From positions 139,245-203,244 of the forward strand of contig NZ_LMDV01000011.1 of assembly GCF_001425175.1 (NCBI RefSeq): DNA of 64,000 nucleotides, in the 5' to 3' direction. This DNA comes from Nocardioides sp. Root1257. Its GTDB lineage: Bacteria; Actinomycetota; Actinomycetes; Propionibacteriales; Nocardioidaceae. Position numbers and translations under genes: made by a program. Below are positions 1-10,950 of the stretch, one piece after another (within the stretch, counting starts at the first letter, position 1; every line of letters starts with the position of its first letter). Under the pieces are notes generated by a model, which was not told where the DNA came from, did no database searches, and saw only the letters and a program-made list of their open reading frames with translations.

Positions 1-349
1 CCAGGGTGGCGATGACCTCGTTGGCGTTCATGTTGGAGCTGGTGCCCGAGCCGGTCTGGAAGACGTCGATCGGGAACTCGGCGTCGTGCTCGCCGGCGAC
101 GACGGCGTCGGCGGCCGCCACGACGGCCGCCGCCCGGTCGGCGTCCAGGACGCCGAGCTCGGCGTTGACGGTCGCGGCCGCCGACTTCACCCGGCCGATC
201 GCGTGGATGAGCGCCGGCTCGATCGGCGTACCGCTGATCGGGAAGTTCTCGACCGCGCGCTGGGTCTGGGCCCGCCACAGGGCGTCGCGTGGCACGCGGA
301 CCTCGCCCATGCTGTCGTGCTCGGTGCGGAACTCGTCTCCGGAGGTCAT
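1..349 (-). CDS. fumC: Fumarate hydratase class II, N-terminal fragment (cut by window edge)
   Basis: The first 116 residues of a class II (iron-independent) fumarase, which interconverts fumarate and malate in the TCA cycle. The reading frame runs off the left edge, so the protein is partial only because of the window. Visible landmarks are the N-terminal RTEHDSMGEV segment, the RAQTQRAVENF helix and the substrate-pocket segment TGSGTSSNMNANEV near residues 98-111, all typical of the fumarase/aspartase superfamily. The ATG overlaps the stop of the upstream methyltransferase-like gene by four bases (ATGA), so the two are probably translationally coupled. A class I fumarase lies 2.2 kb away. 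Confidence 0.93.
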   Translation of the reverse strand, partial: MTSGDEFRTEHDSMGEVRVPRDALWRAQTQRAVENFPISGTPIEPALIHAIGRVKSAAATVNAELGVLDADRAAAVVAAADAVVAGEHDAEFPIDVFQTGSGTSSNMNANEVIATL

Positions 350-1044
350 GCCTCGGACGTTACCCGCGCGACGTAGAGCCAGTACGTCTCCTCGCGGTCC
401 TGGAGCAGTACGTCGTGCCCGTGGCCGTGCGCGTCGCCGAACACGGTGGACATGCTCTCCAGCAGCGCGGGCGCGGGTGCAGCCGACCAGATCGCGAGGA
501 CGCCGCCGGTGCGCAGCGCCTGTCGCGCGGACTCGAGGAACGGCGCCTCGTAGATCGCCGCGTTGCTCTCGTGGACGAGGTAGCCCGGGCCGTTGTCCAC
601 GTCGAGCAGCACCAGGTCGTACGACGCCGGCTTCGCCTCGGCGAGGGCGATCGCGACATCGGCGACCACCACGCTGACCCGTTCGTCGGCCAGCAGCGCC
701 GGCCCGTGCGGGACCGTGCCGTCGCGCATCCAGTCGACGAGCGCCTGCTCGATCTCGACGACCGCGACCTTCTCCACCCGCGAGTCGGCGAGCACCTCGT
801 GCATCGTGAAGCCCAGCCCGAGGCCGCCGACCACCACCGCGGCGGGATCGTCGACCGCCGCCAGCGCGGCGCTCGCCAGGGCGCGCTCAGTGGCCACCTC
901 GAGGGTGTCCATTACGAACACCCCGTTGGCGCGCAGCTCGAGAGACGTCGGCCCACCCTCGGGGCGGCGCTCGCGCAGCACCAGCTCGCCGCGCTCCGAC
1001 TCGGCCCGAGCGATCTCGCCGTACTCCACGTGATCTGCCTCCAC
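346..1044 (-). CDS. Spermidine synthase-like SAM-dependent methyltransferase-fold protein
   Basis: A 232-residue Rossmann-fold protein of the spermine/spermidine synthase superfamily. The nucleotide-binding glycine motif VVVGGLGLGFT lies near residue 70, the acidic cofactor-ribose segment VVEIEQALVDW near residue 93, and LLDVDNGPG near residue 147. Most actinobacterial proteins of this type lack evidence of polyamine synthesis, so the substrate is open. It starts with GTG and its TGA overlaps the fumC start, placing it in an operon between the zinc-ribbon gene and fumC. The family is clear, the reaction is not. Confidence 0.8.
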   Translation of the reverse strand: MEADHVEYGEIARAESERGELVLRERRPEGGPTSLELRANGVFVMDTLEVATERALASAALAAVDDPAAVVVGGLGLGFTMHEVLADSRVEKVAVVEIEQALVDWMRDGTVPHGPALLADERVSVVVADVAIALAEAKPASYDLVLLDVDNGPGYLVHESNAAIYEAPFLESARQALRTGGVLAIWSAAPAPALLESMSTVFGDAHGHGHDVLLQDREETYWLYVARVTSEA

Positions 1045-1072
1045 GCGGCCAGTCTTCCCGACGAGGAAAGGA

Positions 1073-1321
1073 TCAGTCGAAGAGCTCGCTGAGCCAGCTC
1101 TCCTTGCGCTTCTTCTTGGCGTAGCCCTGCTGCTGGTAGCCCTGCGGGCCCTCGCCGTACGCGGGCGCCGGGGCGGGCGCGGGCCGCGTCACGGACCGGT
1201 CGATGATCTTGTCGAGCTCGCCGCGGTCCAGCCACACCCCCCGGCAGGTCGGGCAGTAGTCGATCTCGATCCCGCTGCGCTCGCTCATCACGAGGGTGGC
1301 GCCGTCGGTGGGACAGAGCAT
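1073..1321 (-). CDS. Zinc-ribbon protein (zf-TFIIB type)
   Basis: A small 82-residue protein. Residues 3-40 form a zinc ribbon with the pattern CPTDG...CPTCRGVWLDRGEL, that is C-X2-D/G at the first knuckle and C-X2-C at the second, which is the TFIIB-like zf family found widely in bacteria. The middle is Pro/Ala/Gln-rich and the C terminus is a basic KKKRK stretch followed by an acidic tail. A GAGAGGA ribosome-binding site precedes the ATG. It is the first gene of a probable three-gene operon with the spermidine-synthase-like gene (28 bases downstream) and fumC. Function unknown; a nucleic-acid or protein-binding role is only inferred. Confidence 0.75.
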   Translation of the reverse strand: MLCPTDGATLVMSERSGIEIDYCPTCRGVWLDRGELDKIIDRSVTRPAPAPAPAYGEGPQGYQQQGYAKKKRKESWLSELFD

Positions 1322-1390
1322 GGGGAGTCCTCTCGTCGCTCACCTCGTCGAACGGGTGGGAGCGTGCGAGGGTTCCGTGACGCGCGAGCG

Positions 1391-1437
1391 GGACGTCGTA
1401 CGAAGCGTGGCTGGGAGCCCACTATTCGTATGACGTC
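1391..1437. repeat. Inverted copies of a GTAYGACGTC motif upstream of the DUF559 gene
   Basis: Positions 1391-1404 (GGACGTCGTACGAA) and 1424-1437 (ATTCGTATGACGTC) are inverted copies of one motif with a single mismatch, separated by 19 bases. The second copy recurs exactly, as a 14-base direct repeat, at 2487-2500 just after the stop codon of the gene in between. The site sits in the 227-base gap between the zinc-ribbon gene and the DUF559 gene, which must also hold both promoters. It may be an operator, a terminator remnant or a repeat end; nothing else is recognisable in the gap. Confidence 0.5.
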
Positions 1438-1548
1438 TGTGCGCCGCGTGCGACCACAAACCGTCCACAAGGGCCCTGGCGGAAGCTGTCTCCCCAGGTC
1501 GGGAGCACCGGCGTCGACCTGGTCCGCGTCCGGACGCACCGTGGACGG

Positions 1549-2478
1549 ATGACACCCATCGAGCAGGCGCTGCAGGAGGCTGACGACCAGGACGGCGTCA
1601 TCTCGCGACGACGCCTGTACGCGCTCGGGGTCACGCGCTGGCAGGTCACGGCGAACCTGCGCGCACGACGGTGGCAGGCGATCGGCGACCAGTCGATCTG
1701 TACCCACACGGGCAGCCTGTCGCAGCGGGGAGAGCACTGGGCCGCGGTCTTCCAGGGTGGTCCGCGCGCACAGCTCGATGGCGCGTCTGCCCTGGTCGAG
1801 GCAGGTCTCGAGAGGTTCGCGGTCGATCGGGTGCGGGTGTCGGTCCCGCGCGGAGCGAAGGTCCGTCGCAACCGGCGCTTCGACATCCGACAGACCCGTC
1901 GGTGGAGCGCAGCCGACCTCGCGGCGAGCGGCGTGCCCCGCGTGCGGCCGGCTGCGGCGGCGGTGCGCGCCGGTCTCTGGGCTCGGAGCGACCGTCAGGC
2001 CGCGTTGGTCGTGACGATGTCTGTCCAGCAGGGCATCACGACGGCGGAGGAGATCGGGCGGCAGCTGCTCCGGGTCAAGCGCGATCGTCGGCGAGGGCTG
2101 CTGCATGTCCTCGTCAACGACCTGCTCGACGGCGCTCGCTCGTTGGGCGAGCTCGAGATAGGTGACGAGCTCGCCCGTCGCAACCTGCCCCGACCCCAGC
2201 GTCAGGTGCTCCGCAAGGACGATCGCGGCCGCTACTACCTCGACCTGTACTGGCCGCAGTGGAAGCTGGTCGTCGAGATCGACGGCATCCACCACACCTG
2301 GGCGGAGAACGTGGTCGGGGATGCCCTCCGGCAGAACGCTCTCGCCCTCGACGGCGACACTATGCTCCGGTTGCCGTTGCTCGGACTGCGCCTGGAGCCG
2401 CACGACTTCATGGTCCAGATCGAGCAGGCCCTGCGGGCGGCGGGTTGGACCCCGGACGTCATCAAGATCGTGGCCTAG
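1549..2478 (+). CDS. AbiEi-like N-terminal domain plus DUF559 (Vsr-like) nuclease-fold protein
   Basis: 309 residues. The N-terminal third (about 10-60) looks like the winged-helix domain found in AbiEi-type antitoxin-like proteins (ISRRRLYALGVTRWQVTANLRARRWQAI). The C-terminal part (about 195-300) looks like DUF559, a PD-(D/E)XK fold related to very-short-patch-repair endonucleases: YYLDLYWPQWKLVVEIDGIHHTW supplies the D...E-X-D type active-site pattern, followed by RLPLLGLRLEP. Such proteins are common as stand-alone genes in Nocardioides-like genomes. No partner toxin or antitoxin gene is adjacent. The gene is flanked by a 14-base direct repeat. DNA cleavage is inferred from the fold only. 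Confidence 0.75.
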   Translation: MTPIEQALQEADDQDGVISRRRLYALGVTRWQVTANLRARRWQAIGDQSICTHTGSLSQRGEHWAAVFQGGPRAQLDGASALVEAGLERFAVDRVRVSVPRGAKVRRNRRFDIRQTRRWSAADLAASGVPRVRPAAAAVRAGLWARSDRQAALVVTMSVQQGITTAEEIGRQLLRVKRDRRRGLLHVLVNDLLDGARSLGELEIGDELARRNLPRPQRQVLRKDDRGRYYLDLYWPQWKLVVEIDGIHHTWAENVVGDALRQNALALDGDTMLRLPLLGLRLEPHDFMVQIEQALRAAGWTPDVIKIVA

Positions 2479-2486
2479 GGACCTCG

Positions 2487-2500
2487 ATTCGTATGACGTC
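2487..2500. repeat. Downstream copy of the ATTCGTATGACGTC repeat
   Basis: Exact 14-base copy of positions 1424-1437, lying 8 bases after the stop of the DUF559-type gene, so that the gene is bracketed by direct repeats. Confidence 0.55.
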
Positions 2501-2508
2501 CGCCGGCA

Positions 2509-2526
2509 GCGTCCCGGCCGGGACGC
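2509..2526. terminator. Perfect palindrome between convergent genes
   Basis: An 18-base perfect palindrome, GCGTCCCGG followed by its complement CCGGGACGC, lies between the stop of the DUF559 gene and the stop of the class I fumarase gene. There is no T-tract, as is usual in GC-rich actinobacteria, so a bidirectional terminator role is inferred from position and symmetry. Confidence 0.45.
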
Positions 2527-2534
2527 CCGCAGCG

Positions 2535-4250
<1,716 letters not shown>

Positions 4251-4350
4251 AATGGCGCCGGGACGGGTCCAACTGGGAGTAACGTCCCGGACAACCGCAC
4301 CCGTGAGGGTTCGCGAGGCGCGAATTCGGGCGCCCTACTCAGGAGGTCTC
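4251..4350 (+). promoter_or_regulatory. Divergent promoter and leader of the polyamine/iron-type ABC operon
   Basis: This 100-base gap separates the starts of the class I fumarase and the ABC operon. It contains short GC-rich complementary stretches (around 4257-4287 and 4322-4335) that could fold, and an AGGAGG ribosome-binding site at 4341-4346 placed 4 bases before a GTG. I see no CTGAGA-type thiamine riboswitch core. Confidence 0.35.
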
Positions 4351-5484
4351 GTGAAGGTTCGTAGATGGGTCGTCGCCGGGGTCGCGCTTGCGGCCACCAC
4401 CGCGCTCGCGGCGTGTGCTCCGCCCTCGTCCGACGACAACAGCAGTGACGGCTCGAGCGGCGGGACGGACGCCAAGACGGCGACGTCCGCCGATGACTTC
4501 GGCGGCATGGACGCCCTGGTGAAGGCCGCCCAGAAGGAGGGGACGCTCAACGTCATCGCGCTGCCCCCCGACTGGGCCAACTACGGCAACATCATCAAGG
4601 CGTTCCAGGACAAGTACGACATCACGGTGAAGTCCGACCAGCCGGACGCCGCGAGCCAGGACGAGATCAACGCCGCCAAGCAGCTGGCGGGCAGCGACCG
4701 GGCCCCGGACGTCTTCGACCTCGGTCAGTCCGTCGCGCTGGCGAACACGGACCTCTTCGCGCCCTACCAGACCGAGAACTTCGCGGACATCCCGGCCGAG
4801 TTCAAGGATCCCGACGGCACCTGGGTCAACGACTACGGCGGCTACATGTCGATCGGCTACGACTCGAGCAAGGTCCCGGACGTCGCCAACGTCTCCGACC
4901 TCCTCGGCTCCGACTTCAAGGGGAAGGTCGCGCTCAACGGCGACCCGACCCAGGCCGGAGCGGCGTTCAGCGGGGTCGTGATGGCCTCGCTGGCCAACGG
5001 CGGGTCGGCCGACGACATCGCCCCCGGCGTCGACTTCTTCAAGAAGCTCAAGGACGCGGGCAACTTCCTGCCCGTGGACCCGACCGCCGCGACCATCGAG
5101 TCGGGCCAGACCCCGGTCGTCATCGACTGGGACTACCTGAACGCGGCGGAGACCGCCAAGCTGCCCTCGTGGAAGGTCGTCGTACCGGCTGACGCCGACC
5201 CGGTGGCGGGCTACTACTTCCAGGCGATCAACAAGGACGCCCCGCACCCGGCCGCCGCGCGGCTGTGGCAGGAGTTCCTCTACAGCGACGACGGCCAGAA
5301 CCTCTGGCTCGCCGGCGGCGCGCGTCCGGTCCTCGCTGACGCCATGGTGGAGGCCGGGACGATCGACCAGGAGAAGTACGACGCCCTCCCCGCCGTCAAC
5401 GGTGAGCCGGTGATCCCGACGAACGACCAGACCGAGAAGATGGCGGCCTACCTGGCCGACAACTGGGCCAAGGCAGTCGGCTGA
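4351..5484 (+). CDS. ABC transporter substrate-binding lipoprotein (PotD/Fe3+/aminoethylphosphonate type)
   Basis: 377 residues. A signal peptide (basic VKVRRW, hydrophobic core) ends in the lipobox LAAC near residue 20, so the mature protein is a membrane-anchored extracellular binding protein. A Ser/Gly/Asp-rich linker precedes the binding domain. The GTLNVIALPPDWANYG start of the domain, the DVFDLGQSVALANTDLFAPY segment and the late YYFQAINKDAPHPAAARLW segment fit the iron(III)/polyamine/aminoethylphosphonate/thiamine cluster of family 1 binding proteins. The start was set by the AGGAGG at 4341. It is followed, with four-base overlaps throughout, by two permeases and an ATPase. The ligand cannot be decided from sequence. 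Confidence 0.85.
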   Translation: MKVRRWVVAGVALAATTALAACAPPSSDDNSSDGSSGGTDAKTATSADDFGGMDALVKAAQKEGTLNVIALPPDWANYGNIIKAFQDKYDITVKSDQPDAASQDEINAAKQLAGSDRAPDVFDLGQSVALANTDLFAPYQTENFADIPAEFKDPDGTWVNDYGGYMSIGYDSSKVPDVANVSDLLGSDFKGKVALNGDPTQAGAAFSGVVMASLANGGSADDIAPGVDFFKKLKDAGNFLPVDPTAATIESGQTPVVIDWDYLNAAETAKLPSWKVVVPADADPVAGYYFQAINKDAPHPAAARLWQEFLYSDDGQNLWLAGGARPVLADAMVEAGTIDQEKYDALPAVNGEPVIPTNDQTEKMAAYLADNWAKAVG

Positions 5485-6359
5485 GCGCCACCACGCCTGC
5501 GAGGACGGTCCGGCGCCTGCGCGTCGGGCCGTCCCTCGGTCTGCTGCCGTTCCTCGTCTACGTCACGATCTTCCTGATCGTCCCGACGATCACGGTCGTC
5601 GTCGGCGCGTTCCAGGGTGACGACGGGGGCTTCACGCTCGAGCGGGTCCGGGCGCTCACCGAGGAGACGCCGATGCGGGCGCTCCGGGAGAGCCTGATCC
5701 TCTCCTTCAGCTCGGCAGCCATCGGTGCCGTGCTCGGCGCCCTGCTCGCCTACCTCGTGGTGGCCTCGCCGCCCACGAGCCTGATGCGCCGGGTGACCAC
5801 GGCCGTGTGTGGTGTGCTCGCGCAGTTCGGTGGCGTCACCCTCGCGTTCGCCTGGATGGCGACCCTCGGCTTCGGCGGCCTGCTCACCAACCTGCTCGCG
5901 GACCTGTTCGGCGCGTCCGACACCGGCTACTCGTGGCTCTACGAGCTCCCGGGCCTGGTGCTCGTCTACACGTACTTCCAGATCCCGCTGATGGTGATCG
6001 TCTTCCTGCCGGCACTGGAGAGCCTGCGGCCGCAGTGGCGCGAGGCTGCGGTCAACCTCGGCGCGACGACCTTCCAGTACTGGACCCAGGTCGCGTTCCC
6101 CCTGCTCCGCCCGGCGTTCCTCGGGTCGGCCCTGCTGCTGTTCGCGAACGCCTTCGCGGCGTACGCCACCGCGGCCGCGCTGATCAGCCAGGGCGCCCTG
6201 ATCACCCCGCTCCTCATCAGGTCCGCGCTGACCAGCGAGGTCGTCCTCGGGCAGCAGGACTTCGGCTACGCCCTGGCCCTCGAGATGGTCGTGGTCGTCT
6301 CGATCGTCATGGGGGTCTACTCCCTGATGCTGCGGCGCTCGTCGAGGTGGATGCGGTGA
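5481..6359 (+). CDS. ABC transporter permease, first of pair (probable CTG start)
   Basis: About 292 residues, six predicted membrane segments. The EAA cytoplasmic loop that docks the ATPase reads EAAVNLGATTFQYWTQVAFP. The frame is open back to the upstream stop, and residues before the first ATG (5673) encode a convincing first membrane segment (GLLPFLVYVTIFLIVPTITVVV), so the ATG is not the start. No ATG or GTG exists upstream in frame; CTG at 5481 would give a CTGA overlap with the binding-protein stop, matching the four-base overlaps in the rest of the operon. PotB/PhnU-like in type. Confidence 0.82.
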   Translation: MSATTPARTVRRLRVGPSLGLLPFLVYVTIFLIVPTITVVVGAFQGDDGGFTLERVRALTEETPMRALRESLILSFSSAAIGAVLGALLAYLVVASPPTSLMRRVTTAVCGVLAQFGGVTLAFAWMATLGFGGLLTNLLADLFGASDTGYSWLYELPGLVLVYTYFQIPLMVIVFLPALESLRPQWREAAVNLGATTFQYWTQVAFPLLRPAFLGSALLLFANAFAAYATAAALISQGALITPLLIRSALTSEVVLGQQDFGYALALEMVVVVSIVMGVYSLMLRRSSRWMR

Positions 6360-7135
6360 GCACCGCGCTGTGGCGGGTCGCCCGCACGCTCCTGCTGCTG
6401 CTGTTCGCCGGGTTCTTCCTGCTGCCGCTCCTCGCGCTGCTCAACTTCAGCACCAAGGACGTCATCACCAAGTCCCGCACCGGCGACGCGTGGCGGCAGC
6501 TCGTCAACGACCCGACGATGAGCGAGGCGATCCGCACGTCGCTGCTGCTCGCGCTGATCACGGTGGTCGGGATGGTCGTGCTGCTGGTGCCGACGATGAT
6601 CTGGGTCCGGCTGCGGGTCCCCCGCGCCACCCGCCTGATCGAGTTCCTGTGCCTGCTCCCGCTGACGATCCCCGCGCTCGTCGTCGTGGTCGGGCTCAGC
6701 AACGTCTACGCCTGGGTCGACTACCTGGTCGGCGACTCGCCCCTGACGCTCGCCTTCGTGTACGTCGTCCTGGTGCTGCCCTTCGCCTACCGGGCGATCG
6801 ACGCCTCGCTCTCGGGCCTGGACGCGACCACGCTCGCCGAGGCCGCACGGTCGCTCGGCGCCGGGTGGATCACGGTGATCACCCGCGTGATCGTGCCGAA
6901 CATCTGGCCGGGCGTGCTGGGCGCGGCGTTCATCTCGGTGGCCCTGGTGCTGGGGGAGTACACCATCGCCTCGCTGCTGCACTACGACACGCTCCCCGTC
7001 GCGATCGTGCTGCTCGGCAAGAGCGACGCGCCCACGTCGATGGCGGCCGCCCTCGCTTCGATCATGCTCGCGTTCGTCCTGCTCGTCGGGCTGTCCCTGC
7101 TCGACCGCCGCCGATCCACCCGGAGGAACCCATGA
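6356..7135 (+). CDS. ABC transporter permease, second of pair
   Basis: 259 residues, about six membrane segments, PotC/PhnV-like. The EAA loop is EAARSLGAGWITVITRVIVPN near residue 162. It begins with GTG overlapping the stop of the first permease (GTGA) and ends in an ATGA overlap with the ATPase gene, so all four transporter genes are translationally coupled and should be made in fixed ratio. The partner permease forms the other half of the membrane pore. Confidence 0.88.
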   Translation: MSTALWRVARTLLLLLFAGFFLLPLLALLNFSTKDVITKSRTGDAWRQLVNDPTMSEAIRTSLLLALITVVGMVVLLVPTMIWVRLRVPRATRLIEFLCLLPLTIPALVVVVGLSNVYAWVDYLVGDSPLTLAFVYVVLVLPFAYRAIDASLSGLDATTLAEAARSLGAGWITVITRVIVPNIWPGVLGAAFISVALVLGEYTIASLLHYDTLPVAIVLLGKSDAPTSMAAALASIMLAFVLLVGLSLLDRRRSTRRNP

Positions 7136-8178
7136 CCACCTCGTCCCCGGGCACCGCCGTCGAGCTGGCCGGGCTGCGCCGTTCGTACGGCGACGTCCAT
7201 GCCCTCGACGGCCTCGACCTGAGCCTGGCGCCCGGCGAGATGGTCGTGCTGCTCGGCCCGTCGGGCTGCGGCAAGACCACGGCGCTCCGGATCCTCGCCG
7301 GCCTCGAGCGGCCCGACCAGGGGACCGTCCTGGTCGGTGGGAAGGACGTCACCCGGGTGCCGCCCAACAAGCGCGACATGGGCATGGTGTTCCAGGCCTA
7401 CAGCCTCTTCCCGCACCTCACGGTCGTCGACAACGTCGCCTTCGGCCTCAAGCTCCGCGGCCGGTCCCGCGCCGAGCGTCGCCAGCGCGCCGGCGACATG
7501 CTCGACCTGGTCGGGCTCGGCCAGCACCACGACCGCTACGCGCACCAGCTCTCCGGCGGTCAGCAGCAGCGGGTGGCGCTCGCGCGGGCGCTGGCGATCG
7601 AGCCCGCGGTGCTCCTGCTCGACGAGCCGCTCTCCGCGCTCGACGCCAAGGTCCGGGTCCAGCTGCGCGACGAGATCCGGCGGGTCCAGATCGAGGTCGG
7701 CACGACCACGCTGTTCGTGACGCACGACCAGGAGGAGGCGCTCGCCGTCGCCGACCGGGTCGGCGTGATGAACGCCGGCCGGCTCGACCAGATCGCGCCG
7801 CCCGCCGAGCTGTACGACGCGCCCGCGACGCCGTTCGTGGGTCAGTTCGTCGGTCTCAGCAACCGGATCCCCACGCAGGTCGCCGCCGAGCGCGCCGACG
7901 TGCTCGGCACGACCGTCCCGGTGCTGCCCGGGTCGGCCGAGACGTCCGGGGTCGCCCTGGTGCGGCCGGAGTCCGTGCGCCTGACGGCCGACGGGGAGGG
8001 CGAGGCGACCGTCGCCTCCGTCGCCTTCCTCGGCCCGGTCTCCCGCGCGACGGTGACCCTGGCGGACGGGACGCTCGTCGTCGCCCAGCTGCCGAGCAGC
8101 GTCGCGTCCCGGCTCGCCGTCGGCGAGCGCGTGCGGGTCGAGGTCGATCCGGTGCCGGTGCTGGTCGTCGCTGACTGA
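7132..8178 (+). CDS. ABC transporter ATP-binding protein (PotA/FbpC-like)
   Basis: 348 residues. Walker A GPSGCGKTT near residue 43, Q-loop FQAYSLFPH, signature LSGGQQQRV near residue 139, Walker B LLLDEPLSALD and the switch histidine in FVTHDQEEA are all intact. A C-terminal TOBE-like beta domain (about 260-348) is present, as in polyamine, iron and aminoethylphosphonate importers. A GGAGG ribosome-binding site precedes the ATG. Last gene of the four-gene importer operon. Confidence 0.9.
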   Translation: MTTSSPGTAVELAGLRRSYGDVHALDGLDLSLAPGEMVVLLGPSGCGKTTALRILAGLERPDQGTVLVGGKDVTRVPPNKRDMGMVFQAYSLFPHLTVVDNVAFGLKLRGRSRAERRQRAGDMLDLVGLGQHHDRYAHQLSGGQQQRVALARALAIEPAVLLLDEPLSALDAKVRVQLRDEIRRVQIEVGTTTLFVTHDQEEALAVADRVGVMNAGRLDQIAPPAELYDAPATPFVGQFVGLSNRIPTQVAAERADVLGTTVPVLPGSAETSGVALVRPESVRLTADGEGEATVASVAFLGPVSRATVTLADGTLVVAQLPSSVASRLAVGERVRVEVDPVPVLVVAD

Positions 8179-8205
8179 CAGCCGACACGACAGTAGGTTG
8201 GTCGC

Positions 8206-8846
8206 ATGGAAGGAGACCTCCAGCCCCGCGCGACCCCGGACCCGACGCTGATGCGCATCTCGGACGCCGAGCGGCACCAGGTCGCCGAGATCCTCCGCAC
8301 TGCCGCCGGCGACGGCCGGATCGACATGGACGAGCTCGACGAGCGCCTCGAGGCGGCGTACGCCGCGCGCACGTACGCCGACCTGGTCCCCATCACGTCC
8401 GACCTGCCGACCGGCGACCAGCTGCCCTGGCAGCCTCCCGCGCTGCCCTCGCCCGTCGTCCAGGGGCCGGCGAGCGAGAGCCACCTCGCGATCCTCAACG
8501 GCCTCGATCGCAAGGGGGTCTGGGTCGTGCCGCGGCGGATGTCGGTGTTCGCGATGATGGGCGGCGCCGACCTGGACCTTCGTCAGGCGAAGTTCGCCGC
8601 GCAGGAGGTCGTGATCACCGTCAACGCCTTCATGGGCGGCGCTCAGATCACCGTCGGTCCGCACACCCACGTGGTGATGGAGGGCACCGGGATCATGGGT
8701 GGCTACTCGGGGCCGAGCGAGAAGGTGCCTGCCGAGCTGGACGCCAACTCGCCGACCGTGCGCATCCGCGGCGTCGCCATCTGGGGCGGCGTCTCGGTCG
8801 ACCGCAAGCCGATGCCGGGCGAGAAGCGCCGCCGGCGCGCCCGCCG

Positions 8847-8850
<4 letters not shown>
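8206..8850 (+). CDS. DUF1707 (SHOCT-like) domain protein with LiaF-like C-terminal domain
   Basis: 214 residues. Residues about 15-68 (MRISDAERHQVAEILRTAAGDGRIDMDELDERLEAAYAARTYADLVPITSDLP) are a textbook DUF1707 domain. Residues about 100-205 form a beta-rich domain (MSVFAMMGGADLDLRQAKF...GPHTHVVMEGTGIMGGY) like the C-terminal part of LiaF/DUF2154 cell-wall-stress proteins. There is no membrane segment, so it is probably cytoplasmic or peripheral. An internal ATG at 8251 (MRISDAE) is the family's common start and is an alternative. Its stop overlaps the stop of the convergent ATPase gene. Function unknown. Confidence 0.8.
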
Positions 8851-10070
<1,220 letters not shown>

Positions 10071-10074
10071 GAGG

Positions 10075-10950
10075 TCACCCCTTCACTGCGCCGGAGGTGA
10101 GGCCGGCGACGATCTTTCGCTGGAACAGCAGGACGATGATGATGATCGGGACGGTGACCACCACGGAGGCGGCGGCGAGCAGTCCGTACGGCGGGTTGAA
10201 CGGGTCCGGTCCCACGAAGAACGACAGCTGTGCGGGCACGGTGCGCGACTCGGTGGTGGACGTCAGCGAGATCGCGAGCACGAACTCGTTCCACGCGAAG
10301 AAGAACGTGAGGATCGCCGCGGTGAACACGCCGGGCGCGGCGAGCGGGACGATCACCTTGCGGAAGGCCTGCCACGACGTCGCACCGTCGACCTGTGCGG
10401 CCTGCTCCATCTCCCAGGGGATCTCCCGGAAGAACGCCGACAGCGTCCAGATCGCCAGCGGCAGGGTGAACGACATGTAGGGGATGATCAGGCCCGGCCA
10501 GGTGTTGAAGAGGTGCAGCGTGCGCCACAGGTCGAACAGCGGTCCGACCAGGGCGACCACCGGGAACATGGCGATGGCCAGCGCGAGCGAGAGCACGAGG
10601 CGCTTGCCCTTGAACTCCAGCCGGGCGATCGCGTACGCCGCGAGCGTCGCGAAGATGACCGCCAGGACCGTCGCGATCGCGGCGATGCCGAACGAGTTGC
10701 GCAGCGCGTCGAGGAAGTCGGCGTGCGTGTTCTCCTGGCCCGGCGTCACGGAGCCGATGCCGAGGATGTCCCGGAAGTTCTGGAGGGTCGGGTTCTTGGG
10801 CAGGAACTGCGGGCTGCCGGAGGCGGTCTCACCGGGTCCCTTGAACGACAGCGACACGATCCAGGCGACCGGCAGCAGGCACCACACCAGGATGACGATG
10901 AAGCCGACCCACGTGCCGATCTTGTTGCGCGTCCTCGACATGGCCATCAC
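10075..10950 (-). CDS. Sugar ABC transporter permease (SugB/MalG type)
   Basis: 291 residues with about six membrane segments. The EAA loop reads EMEQAAQVDGATSWQAFRKVIVPLAAPG near residue 193, typical of MalG-type carbohydrate permeases. The GTG at 10950 overlaps the stop of the preceding permease (GTGA); an ATG one codon in is an alternative. Second permease of the LpqY-SugAB-like importer. Confidence 0.9.
   Translation of the reverse strand: MMAMSRTRNKIGTWVGFIVILVWCLLPVAWIVSLSFKGPGETASGSPQFLPKNPTLQNFRDILGIGSVTPGQENTHADFLDALRNSFGIAAIATVLAVIFATLAAYAIARLEFKGKRLVLSLALAIAMFPVVALVGPLFDLWRTLHLFNTWPGLIIPYMSFTLPLAIWTLSAFFREIPWEMEQAAQVDGATSWQAFRKVIVPLAAPGVFTAAILTFFFAWNEFVLAISLTSTTESRTVPAQLSFFVGPDPFNPPYGLLAAASVVVTVPIIIIVLLFQRKIVAGLTSGAVKG

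Noticed and set aside
4251..4350. Thiamine or other metabolite riboswitch in the leader of the ABC operon
   Set aside because: No CTGAGA or other conserved core could be found; only short GC-rich complementarity.
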